A stretch of DNA of 64,000 bases from Flavobacterium saccharophilum (GTDB lineage Bacteria; Bacteroidota; Bacteroidia; Flavobacteriales; Flavobacteriaceae). Where the stretch lies: assembly GCF_900142735.1 (NCBI RefSeq), contig NZ_FRBY01000008.1, positions 1 to 64,000 of the forward strand. Direction: 5' to 3'. Shown one piece after another: positions 51,539 through 59,037 of this stretch (position 1 is the first letter of the stretch; each line of letters starts with the position of its first letter). Under the pieces are notes generated by a model. It had not been told where the DNA came from. It saw nothing but the letters and a program-made list of their open reading frames with translations, and made no database searches. A program made the position numbers and the translations under genes.

Positions 51539-52195
51539 ATGTTTTTTATGTATAACGTTAATACCGTTTTGGCGGGGATTATAATTGCCAATGCCTTGAT
51601 TAGTTACAAAGGTTTTAATGACCTTGCTTTTTTTAGAAAATACGAATTTCATGTTGGAAGTATTCGTTCAGGAGAACAAATCAGAATGTTGTCCTCCGGT
51701 TTCTTGCATGTTGATATGATGCATTTAATATTTAATATGTTTACACTTTGGATGTTTGCACCGGTTGTCATCGAATGGCTTGGATCAATTTCTTTCGTTC
51801 TGATTTATTTTGGAAGTTTGATTTTTGGAAGTTTGCTGACAATGCTTTTTCATAAAAATGATTATAGTTATCGTGCAGTAGGGGCTTCAGGCGCCGTTAC
51901 CGGAATTTTATATTCTGCCATATTGTTGCAGCCCGATATGATGTTGGGAATCTTTTTTGTTATTCCAATACCAGCTTATCTTTTCGGAATTTTATATTTA
52001 TTGTACTCAATTTACGGAATGAAAGCCAAAAATGACAATATTGGACACACAGCACACTTTGGAGGTGCTATAGGCGGTTATTTGATTACTTTGGTAAAAG
52101 AACCTTCTTTAATTGTAGACCACAGTTTGATGGTTATTTTATTAGCCATTCCGATTTTAATACTTTTTGTTATGGCCAAATTAGGAAAATTATAA
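51539..52195 (+). CDS. Rhomboid-family intramembrane serine protease
   Basis: A 218-residue protein with six predicted membrane helices. The catalytic serine is in VGASGAVTG, the second dyad residue in NIGHTAHFGGAIGGY, and HVDMMHLIFNMFTLW is the helix-2 HxxxN. It cleaves single-pass membrane proteins in the bilayer. A start at the second Met, three codons in (MYNVN), is also possible. It precedes the SIMPL-domain gene by 53 bp and may share its transcript. The substrate is unknown. Confidence 0.92.
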   Translation: MFFMYNVNTVLAGIIIANALISYKGFNDLAFFRKYEFHVGSIRSGEQIRMLSSGFLHVDMMHLIFNMFTLWMFAPVVIEWLGSISFVLIYFGSLIFGSLLTMLFHKNDYSYRAVGASGAVTGILYSAILLQPDMMLGIFFVIPIPAYLFGILYLLYSIYGMKAKNDNIGHTAHFGGAIGGYLITLVKEPSLIVDHSLMVILLAIPILILFVMAKLGKL

Positions 52196-52248
52196 TGCTG
52201 GCATAACTTTTGAAATGTGCTTATTAATAATTTTAAAATATAACAAAA

Positions 52249-52938
52249 ATGAAGAAAGTAGTATTATTTTTAACAATCATGTTTATGACTATGTCTTACG
52301 GCCAGGAAACCAAACAAATTCCGCAGATCAATGTAAATGGAGAAGGAAAAGTAAAAGTAGCTCCAGATCAGGTTTCTATTTCAGCTACAGTTGAAACGAA
52401 AGGAAATAATGCTAAAGACGTCAAAAAGCAAAATGACGAAAAAATGGACGCAGTTTTAAAATTCATCAAAAAAATGAATATTCCAACAACTGATTTCAGA
52501 ACAAAACAAGTGGCTCTTAATCCGCAATACGATTACGAAAAAAAGAAAACAAGCTATAATGCAGTTCAGACAGTTGAAATTTTAGTAAAAGATTTATCTA
52601 AATATGATGAATTGATGGAAGGTTTAGTTCAGCAAGGAATTAACCGTTTGGATAAAGTTTCCTTTGAATCATCAAAATTAGCGCAATATCAATCTGAAGC
52701 AAGAAAAATTGCAATGAAAGATGCTAAAGCAAAAGCAGAAGATTATGTTTCTGTTTTAGGTCAAAAAGTTGGTAAAGCCTTTGTTATTTCTGATAACTCA
52801 CAAGTTTATCACCCACAACCAATGTATGCTATGAAGTCTATGGCTATGGATAACGCTGAAGGTGCTTCTAACGAAACATTAGCTATTGGAGAAATTGAAA
52901 TTACAGCCAATGTAAGTGTGAGTTTTATTTTAGACTAA
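52249..52938 (+). CDS. SIMPL-domain (DUF541) envelope protein
   Basis: A 229-residue protein with a signal peptide (MKKVVLFLTIMFMTMSYGQ) and a SIMPL domain across the rest (INVNGEGKVKVAPDQVSISA, VQTVEILVKDLSKYDELM, ARKIAMKDAKAKAEDYVSVL, IGEIEITANVSVSFIL). In characterised Gram-negative members these proteins are periplasmic or outer-membrane, form large oligomers and are linked to oxidative-stress resistance. No catalytic residues are known. Confidence 0.9.
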   Translation: MKKVVLFLTIMFMTMSYGQETKQIPQINVNGEGKVKVAPDQVSISATVETKGNNAKDVKKQNDEKMDAVLKFIKKMNIPTTDFRTKQVALNPQYDYEKKKTSYNAVQTVEILVKDLSKYDELMEGLVQQGINRLDKVSFESSKLAQYQSEARKIAMKDAKAKAEDYVSVLGQKVGKAFVISDNSQVYHPQPMYAMKSMAMDNAEGASNETLAIGEIEITANVSVSFILD

Positions 52939-52962
52939 ACGACATAATAAATTCCAATATTT

Positions 52963-53008
52963 AAATCCCAAATTCCAACTTAACAATTGGAATTTGGGAT
53001 TTTTTATT
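52963..53008 (+). terminator. Terminator after the SIMPL gene
   Basis: Arms AAATCCCAAATTCCAA (52963-52978) and TTGGAATTTGGGATTT (52987-53002) around 8 bases, then a T-run. The AATTCCAA sequence is also a dispersed repeat phrase. Confidence 0.85.
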
Positions 53009-53068
53009 TATAGTTGCTTTGCAGAATTTGGGTCAATACGAAAAGCTGTGGAGAGAAAAAAAAATTAC

Positions 53069-53204
53069 CACAGAGAACACAGCGTTTTTTAAAATATTCT
53101 AAGTTTAGTAAAAACACAAAGTTCACAAAGCTTTGCGGACTTAGATTGTGTAAATACAACTTAAAATTTAGTGAACTCTGCGAAAAATCTTTGTGTTCTC
53201 TGTG
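53069..53204. repeat. Inverted repeat of the CACAGAGAACACA family
   Basis: CACAGAGAACACA (53069-53081) pairs exactly with TGTGTTCTCTGTG (53192-53204). Inside, ACAAAGTTCACAAAG and AACTCTGCGAAAAATCTTTG are related phrases. A 64-codon frame across it is an artefact of the repeat. The rest of the gap to 53397 holds AATTCCAAA-type phrases and no gene. Confidence 0.75.
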
Positions 53205-53397
53205 TTAAAAAATAATTAAGATGTATGAAATTTTCAATGTTTCCCAACAACATCTAGCGTTGATTCTAAAAGATCCTGCATTTCTATTTGATTTTAAAAA
53301 CATAAACTCAGCATTTTAATATTTCTCCACAACAATCTGTATTGATCCCAGAATTTCAGCTTTGGAATTTGGAGTTTGAGCTTTGGAATTTTAATAT

Positions 53398-53868
53398 TTA
53401 AACCGGCAGATTTTTTTCAAACGCAGCACCAAAAGAAAAAAACGAATCCGTACTTCCAACGCCTTCAATCTGATGAATTTGTTCGTATAAAATTTTACGA
53501 AGTTCTTCATTGTTAAAAGAAACAATTTTAATAAATAAGGCATATTTTCCTGAAACCCAGTGGCATTCTATCACCTCGGGGATTTCTTTCAGTTTTTCTG
53601 CTATAGAATAGGAATAACGAGCTTCTTTGGTAACAATTCCAGTATAGGTAATAGTTTCAAAACCAAGTTCTTTAGCATTTAGTTTTACAGAGAAACCTGT
53701 AATAACTCCAGCTTCCTGTAACTTCTTCACTCTTAAATGTACCAAAGAATTGGATATATTTAATTCCTTCGCAAGATCTGAAAATGGTATTCTTCCATTC
53801 TCACTTAGTTTTTGCATGATTTCTCTATCTAAATAATCAGTATTTTCATTCTTCTTGGTACTCGCCAT
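53398..53868 (-). CDS. Lrp/AsnC-family regulator of the lysine/hydroxylysine locus
   Basis: A 156-residue feast/famine regulator. The N-terminal helix-turn-helix (LDREIMQKLSENGRIPFSDL, LNISNSLVHLRVKKLQEAG) precedes the ligand-binding RAM domain (VIECHWVSGKYALFIKIV). Such regulators often respond to an amino acid and control adjacent catabolic genes. It is divergent from the DUF1338-ALDH7 operon, 188 bp apart. Two spaced inverted repeats lie in that gap, so control of this lysine or hydroxylysine-type pathway is plausible. The ligand is not known. Confidence 0.9.
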   Translation of the reverse strand: MASTKKNENTDYLDREIMQKLSENGRIPFSDLAKELNISNSLVHLRVKKLQEAGVITGFSVKLNAKELGFETITYTGIVTKEARYSYSIAEKLKEIPEVIECHWVSGKYALFIKIVSFNNEELRKILYEQIHQIEGVGSTDSFFSFGAAFEKNLPV

Positions 53869-53895
53869 AGCTCTTGATTGTTTAGAGATTCTATT

Positions 53896-54039
53896 ATTTT
53901 GACAATTCTTATGTTAAAACTGGATTTTAAAGTGTCAAAATTACAAAAAAAAGCATTTAAAATGTCTAGATATCAATAATCGTATGTAATGACTGTTATA
54001 TTTACATCTTTATATATAGATTTGTGTCATAATAACAGT
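53896..54039. promoter_or_regulatory. Divergent control region with two spaced inverted repeats
   Basis: ATTTTGACA (53896-53904) pairs with TGTCAAAAT (53933-53941). ACTGTTAT (53992-53999) pairs with ATAACAGT (54032-54039), bracketing a -7-like TAGATTTG (54017-54024) for the DUF1338 gene. Widely spaced palindromic half-sites fit an Lrp-type octamer wrapping the promoter. Binding is inferred. Confidence 0.55.
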
Positions 54040-54056
54040 ATTTTAACATAACCGAA

Positions 54057-54872
54057 ATGAATAAAGATCAATTACTTACGAAACTATGGGAGCAATATGC
54101 TGATATTACTCCATCTGCAAAAAAAATACATGAATTGTTAGAAGACAGAGGTGAAGAAATTCAGAATGACCATATCGCAATTCGTACTTTCAATGATAAA
54201 CGTGTTAATATTGCCGTTTTAGAAAAACCTTTTTTAAATGTTGGTTATGAAGCAAGAGGAGAATATAATTTTGAGACTAAAAAATTATATGCTAAACATT
54301 ATGAACATACTACTGATAAGAGCGCTCCAAGAATTTTTATTTCTGAATTAGAATTAGAAAAGTGTTCAGCTGAATTGCAAGAAACAGTTCAAGATATCTT
54401 AAACAGTTGTGATCAAAATGTCTTCAACGATCCTGAATTGGTTTTAAGCGGTTCTGTTTGGAAAGGAAATTCACAAAAAATCTACAAATCATTATTAGAG
54501 GAATCTGAATATGCTGCCTGGATGTATGTTTACGGTTTTAGAGCCAATCATTTTACTATAAATACTAATGCTTTAAAAGAGTTTAAAACGTTAGAAGAAT
54601 TAAATAACTTTTTAGAAGCAAGCGGATGGAAACTCAATGCATCCGGAGGAAAAATTAAAGGTACACCAGAGCAATTGCTGGAACAATCAAGCACATTAGC
54701 AGATTTGTATGTGGTAGATTTTGAAGAAGGTGCTTTAGAAATTCCATCTTGTTATTATGAATTTGCCCTACGTTATCCAATGGCAAACGGAGAATTATAT
54801 CAGGGATTTGTGGCATCATCTGCCGATAAAATATTTGAGAGTACTGATGTAAAGCTGCAGGAAACTAAATAA
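54057..54872 (+). CDS. DUF1338 protein (2-oxoadipate dioxygenase/decarboxylase-like)
   Basis: A 271-residue member of the DUF1338 family. The best-known member (HglS/YdcJ) converts 2-oxoadipate to D-2-hydroxyglutarate with one non-haem iron and O2. The likely iron ligands are H39 (NDHIAIRTF), H165 (FRANHFTIN) and the Glu in YYEFALRYP near 238, a 2-His-1-carboxylate set. It is much shorter than the roughly 460-residue HglS and belongs to the short group. Directly downstream is ALDH7, whose product (2-aminoadipate) is one transamination from 2-oxoadipate. A D-2-hydroxyglutarate dehydrogenase-like gene lies at 63597. Context strongly supports the assigned reaction. Confidence 0.83.
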   Translation: MNKDQLLTKLWEQYADITPSAKKIHELLEDRGEEIQNDHIAIRTFNDKRVNIAVLEKPFLNVGYEARGEYNFETKKLYAKHYEHTTDKSAPRIFISELELEKCSAELQETVQDILNSCDQNVFNDPELVLSGSVWKGNSQKIYKSLLEESEYAAWMYVYGFRANHFTINTNALKEFKTLEELNNFLEASGWKLNASGGKIKGTPEQLLEQSSTLADLYVVDFEEGALEIPSCYYEFALRYPMANGELYQGFVASSADKIFESTDVKLQETK

Positions 54873-54903
54873 TAAAATCAAAATTTTATAAAAGAAATGG
54901 AAT

Positions 54904-54925
54904 ACTCAGAAAAGCTTTTCTGAGT
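54904..54925. promoter_or_regulatory. Perfect 22-bp palindrome between DUF1338 and ALDH7 genes
   Basis: ACTCAGAAAAG is followed directly by CTTTTCTGAGT with no loop. It lies 32 bp after the DUF1338 stop and 59 bp before the ALDH7 start. No T-run follows, so it is not a standard terminator. It may be a processing hairpin or a protein site. Confidence 0.65.
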
Positions 54926-54983
54926 GTAAAATAGTACCCTGCTTTTTTACAAATGCAGCATAACAAATTAATAAAAAGTCGAA

Positions 54984-56537
54984 ATGACAACAACAGAAAT
55001 AGGATTCGGAATTAAAGAAGCTTTAGACCAATTGGGTATAAAGGAAATTAACGAAGGAACTTCAACAGGAATAAACAATTTTTCAAACGGAGAAATTTTA
55101 GAGAGTTATTCTCCGGTCGATGGAGCATTAATTGGGAAAATTAAAACTTCGACCGCCGCAGATTATGAAAAAGTAATGGAATCAGCGACAGCTGCTTTCA
55201 AACAATTCAGACTAATGCCAGCACCACAACGTGGAGAAATCGTGCGTCAGTTTGGTGAGAAATTGAGAAAAAACAAAGAAGCTTTAGGTAAACTGGTTTC
55301 TTATGAAATGGGAAAATCGTTGCAGGAAGGTTATGGTGAAGTTCAGGAAATGATCGACATCTGTGATTTTGCAGTTGGTCTTTCACGTCAGTTACACGGT
55401 TTGACAATGCACTCTGAGCGTCCTGGACATAGAATGTACGAACAATATCATTCTTTGGGAGTTGTTGGAATCATTTCGGCATTCAACTTTCCGGTAGCAG
55501 TTTGGGCGTGGAATACTGCTTTGGCCTGGATTTGCGGTGATGTTTGCGTTTGGAAACCTTCTGAAAAAACACCTCTTTGCGGAATTGCATGCCAAAATAT
55601 TATTGCTGAAGTTATCAAAGAAAACAACCTTCCGGAAGGAATTTCTTGCTTAATCAATGGCGATTATAAAATAGGAGAATTATTGACAAGTGATAAACGT
55701 GTGCCGTTAATTTCAGCTACAGGTTCTACTCGTATGGGTAAAATTGTCGCGCAGGTAGTTGCTGGACGTTTAGGAAATTCATTATTAGAATTAGGTGGAA
55801 ACAATGCCATTATTGTAACCCCGGATGCAGATATTAAGATGACTGTGATTGGTGCCGTTTTTGGTGCCGTGGGAACAGCCGGACAAAGATGTACTTCAAC
55901 GCGTCGTCTGATCATTCACGAAAGTATTTATGATAAAGTTAAAGATGCGATAGTTTCTGCTTACAAGCAACTTCGTATCGGAAACCCATTAGACGAAAAG
56001 AACCATGTAGGTCCGTTAATCGACAAGCATGCGGTTGAAATGTATAATCAGGCGCTGGAAAAAGTAGTTGCTGAAGGAGGAAAAATTCTCGTTGAAGGCG
56101 GCGTACTTTCAGGAGAAGGTTACGAAAGTGGCTGTTACGTGAAACCTGCAATTGCTGAAGCTGATAATACCTTTGAGATTGTACAACACGAAACTTTTGC
56201 CCCTGTATTGTACTTATTAAAATATTCAGGAAGTGTTACAGACGCAATTGAAATCCAAAATGGCGTAGGACAGGGATTATCATCTGCAATTATGACCAAT
56301 AACTTAAGAGAAGCGGAACTATTCTTATCAGTTACAGGCTCTGATTGTGGTATTGCCAATGTAAATATAGGAACATCCGGTGCTGAAATTGGCGGTGCTT
56401 TTGGTGGAGAAAAAGAAACAGGCGGAGGAAGAGAGTCAGGCTCTGACGCGTGGAAAGTTTACATGCGAAGACAAACGAATACAATCAACTACACTACGAG
56501 TTTGCCATTAGCACAAGGAATAAAATTTGATTTATAG
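54984..56537 (+). CDS. amaB: ALDH7 aminoadipate semialdehyde dehydrogenase
   Basis: A 517-residue NAD-dependent aldehyde dehydrogenase of family 7, which oxidises 2-aminoadipate 6-semialdehyde (or its cyclic form piperideine-6-carboxylate) to 2-aminoadipate. The catalytic Cys is C303 (GTAGQRCTSTRR) and the general base E269 (LLELGGNNAII). The sequence tracks human ALDH7A1 closely: GVVGIISAFNFPVAVWAWN, then VNIGTSGAEIGGAFGGEK, then GGGRESGSDAWKVYMRR and LPLAQGIKF. These distinguish it from generic ALDH. It is the link between a lysine or hydroxylysine-derived semialdehyde and 2-oxoadipate metabolism. Confidence 0.94.
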   Translation: MTTTEIGFGIKEALDQLGIKEINEGTSTGINNFSNGEILESYSPVDGALIGKIKTSTAADYEKVMESATAAFKQFRLMPAPQRGEIVRQFGEKLRKNKEALGKLVSYEMGKSLQEGYGEVQEMIDICDFAVGLSRQLHGLTMHSERPGHRMYEQYHSLGVVGIISAFNFPVAVWAWNTALAWICGDVCVWKPSEKTPLCGIACQNIIAEVIKENNLPEGISCLINGDYKIGELLTSDKRVPLISATGSTRMGKIVAQVVAGRLGNSLLELGGNNAIIVTPDADIKMTVIGAVFGAVGTAGQRCTSTRRLIIHESIYDKVKDAIVSAYKQLRIGNPLDEKNHVGPLIDKHAVEMYNQALEKVVAEGGKILVEGGVLSGEGYESGCYVKPAIAEADNTFEIVQHETFAPVLYLLKYSGSVTDAIEIQNGVGQGLSSAIMTNNLREAELFLSVTGSDCGIANVNIGTSGAEIGGAFGGEKETGGGRESGSDAWKVYMRRQTNTINYTTSLPLAQGIKFDL

Positions 56538-56592
56538 ACCCCGGAACAGGTCTGTAAAAAAAAATAGAATAAAGAGAACACCGTAGTTTATT

Positions 56593-56620
56593 TGGTCAAT
56601 GTTTTTTTCGGCATTGACCA
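56593..56620 (+). promoter_or_regulatory. Intergenic hairpin before the SusC/SusD scar
   Basis: TGGTCAATG and CATTGACCA pair around a T-rich 10-base loop. No T-run follows, so it may be a leader or processing hairpin of the deleted SusC-type gene. Confidence 0.5.
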
Positions 56621-56694
56621 GATAAATTGCCTGCATAAACTAAAAAACAAAAAAAGAAAACAAGAAAAAAAATTAATCAAAACTATTAACCAAA

Positions 56695-56859
56695 ATGAAA
56701 AAACTATTAATCAGGAAACTAAATTTTATTCCTTTACTGTTATGCTTGTGGTTGCCAACCATCAACTTTGCACAAGCACAAAAAACAATTTCAGGAAAAG
56801 TCACGGATGAAAAAAATAACTTTTACCCAATTCACTTAACAGAACTACAAACCAATTAG
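56695..56859 (+). pseudogene. SusC/SusD deletion scar
   Basis: A 54-codon frame. Residues 1-28 are a SusC-type signal peptide (MKKLLIRKLNF, hydrophobic core, ending FAQAQ). Residues 29-41 are the start of a carboxypeptidase-regulatory-like domain of a TonB-dependent SusC (KTISGKVTDEKN). The last twelve residues (FYPIHLTELQTN, then stop) are like the very C-terminus of a SusD lipoprotein (YPIPxxEIxxN). The simplest reading is one in-frame deletion that removed nearly all of a susC-susD pair between the two ends. A terminator remains 22 bp after the stop. The remnant may still be secreted but cannot transport. Confidence 0.75.
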
Positions 56860-56880
56860 TAATGTAAATGATTTTAATTT

Positions 56881-56917
56881 AAAAAGAATAGCCTATATTT
56901 CTTGGGCTATTCTTTTT
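56881..56917 (+). terminator. Terminator after the SusC/SusD scar
   Basis: AAAAAGAATAGCC and GGCTATTCTTTTT pair around 11 bases. It separates the scar from the GH63 gene and probably once ended the susCD transcript. Confidence 0.85.
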
Positions 56918-56985
56918 ATGTAAAAAAATCTTCCATAAGGAGAAGTAGAAATTGAAGTAAAAACACATCATAAAAACAAAATAAC

Positions 56986-58992
56986 ATGGGCAAAAAGAAA
57001 ATACTTTTTATTCTTGCACCCTTTTTTGTACTGCAGTTTGGTTGGTCTCAAAAAAGTTTCCCAAACTTAGAATCCGCCAAAAACAGTATTAATTATAAAG
57101 GAAACCCAACAAATGCTACAGACAGAAAATCATTAGCTTTCTCAGATAAAGGTGCGTGGTTTGCATTCGGATTTTTAGAATCATCAGAAGTTAAGGCAGG
57201 ATTTTCAGGACCTTTTTTAATGACAGAACAAAACGGGGTTTGGTTAAGTCCTTCCTTTGTTGCTTTAGAATTAAAGGACGAAAATAAGCAGGAAGTCATC
57301 AATTGGAAAAGTGCATTAATTGATCAAAATAGTTACAATAGCCATTTAGAGCAACAATTTAAAAATGACAAAGTAGAAATAAACCAACAGTTGGTATTTT
57401 TATCCGGTCATTCAGCATTACAAAAAACAAGCATTACTAATAAATCAGGAAAAATGATAACCCTTTTTCCGTCTTATAATGGGAACATTTTTTTAGATGA
57501 TTTACAATTGTCTCAAGAAGATAAAAAATTAAAAATCGTTTCTGTAAAAAGTACAGCGACAGGCTACATTCAGTTCTTAAATAGTAACCCTGAAATTGAA
57601 ATCACCAAACAAGGATACAAAGCTCAGACAGAAAAACTGGTATTAAAACCAAATGAAACTAAAGAGATTGTAGTGGCTCAAACTTTTATTTTTGCTCAAT
57701 ATTCATGGAAAAATGAAAATGAAACCATTGCAAAAACAGTTTTCAAAACATTGCTTAACAAAACGCAAAAAGAAAAAGAAAGACATTTAGCAGAATTAAT
57801 AGCCAATAAGAAAAGCATTTACAAAGATGCAGTGTATTCTGATTTGGTTGCAAAATTGGTTTTAACTTTACAAAACAACACCAGAATTGCTGCTGAAGGA
57901 TTAAAGCACGGAGGCCTTTTTCCAAGTTACAATTACGAATGGTTTCATGGTTTTTGGGCTTGGGACAGTTGGAAACATGCTGTTGCCGTAGCCAATTATG
58001 ATTCGGAATTGGCAAAAAATCAAATGCGTGCCTTATTTGATTATCAGGAACCAAACGGATTCATTCCGGATTGTATCTACAGAAATAATCTTCTGGAAGA
58101 AAACAATTACCGAAACACGAAAGCACCGCTTGCTGCATGGGCAATCTGGAAAATTTATGAAAAAACGAAAGACGTTAATGTCATAAAAGAGTTTTATCCA
58201 AAATTAAAATTATATCACAATTGGTGGTATAAAGACCGTGATCATGATCAGGATGGTCTATGTGAATTTGGTTCAACTGACGGAACTGTGATCGCTGCAA
58301 AATGGGAAAGTGGAATGGACAATGCCGTTCGTTTTGATGATAGTAAAATTCTGAAAAATGGAGAGAAAGCCTATTCATTAGATCAGGAAAGTGTAGATTT
58401 AAATTCGTTTCTATATGCTGAAAAGGACTATTTAAATAAAATGGCTGCCGTTTTAAAACTGACGGAAGAAGCTAAAAAATGGAAAGACGAAAGTGTAACG
58501 CTAAAAGCTAAAATTCAAAATCAGTTTTGGGATGGCGCAACGGGTTGGTTTTATGACACTACAATCGACGGAAAAACATTGATTAAAGCAATGGGATGCG
58601 AAGGATATTTACCAATTTGGGCTGAAGTTGCTACGGCCGAACAAGCTAAGGCTGCTAAAGTCAATATGTTAGATACAAACTCACTAAACACTTTTGTTCC
58701 TTTACCAACATTGGCCGCAAATCATCCTAAATTTAAGCCGGAAGGAGGCTACTGGAGAGGACCGGTTTGGCTTGATCAAAGTTATTTTGGAATCAACGGA
58801 TTAGAAAAATACGGATACACAAGCGAAGCAAATGAATTAGCGCATAAACTGATTTACAATGCAGAAGGAGTTTTAGACAAAGGAACTTCAATTAGAGAAA
58901 ATTATCAGCCGGTTACGGGAAAAGGATTAGAAGCCTACAGTTTCAGTTGGTCTGCCTCTCATTATTTAATGCTGCTTTTACAAGACAAATAG
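56986..58992 (+). CDS. Secreted GH63-type alpha-glucosidase
   Basis: A 668-residue glycosidase with a signal peptide (MGKKKILFILAPFFVLQFGWSQ). Residues about 25-270 form a beta-sandwich. The rest is an (alpha/alpha)6 barrel of the MGH1/GH63 type (PSYNYEWFHGFWAWDSWKHA, NGFIPDCIY). The acid is probably D445 in WESGMDNAVRF, the base E638 in SIRENYQPVTGKG. The closest model I know is E. coli YgjK (GH63), reported, as I recall, to prefer Glc-alpha1,2-Gal. Here it stands 45 bp before a GH42 galactosidase and in front of a hydroxylysine-type kinase/lyase. Together these suggest collagen Glc-alpha1,2-Gal as substrate. The exact linkage is inferred. Confidence 0.87.
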   Translation: MGKKKILFILAPFFVLQFGWSQKSFPNLESAKNSINYKGNPTNATDRKSLAFSDKGAWFAFGFLESSEVKAGFSGPFLMTEQNGVWLSPSFVALELKDENKQEVINWKSALIDQNSYNSHLEQQFKNDKVEINQQLVFLSGHSALQKTSITNKSGKMITLFPSYNGNIFLDDLQLSQEDKKLKIVSVKSTATGYIQFLNSNPEIEITKQGYKAQTEKLVLKPNETKEIVVAQTFIFAQYSWKNENETIAKTVFKTLLNKTQKEKERHLAELIANKKSIYKDAVYSDLVAKLVLTLQNNTRIAAEGLKHGGLFPSYNYEWFHGFWAWDSWKHAVAVANYDSELAKNQMRALFDYQEPNGFIPDCIYRNNLLEENNYRNTKAPLAAWAIWKIYEKTKDVNVIKEFYPKLKLYHNWWYKDRDHDQDGLCEFGSTDGTVIAAKWESGMDNAVRFDDSKILKNGEKAYSLDQESVDLNSFLYAEKDYLNKMAAVLKLTEEAKKWKDESVTLKAKIQNQFWDGATGWFYDTTIDGKTLIKAMGCEGYLPIWAEVATAEQAKAAKVNMLDTNSLNTFVPLPTLAANHPKFKPEGGYWRGPVWLDQSYFGINGLEKYGYTSEANELAHKLIYNAEGVLDKGTSIRENYQPVTGKGLEAYSFSWSASHYLMLLLQDK

Positions 58993-59037
58993 TCAAACTA
59001 ATTTCTAAATTTGATTAATACAACAATATTAAAAAGT

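Noticed and set aside
53014..53208. 64-codon plus-strand frame
   Set aside because: It lies wholly in a CACAGAGAACACA inverted repeat; the residues only reflect the repeat.
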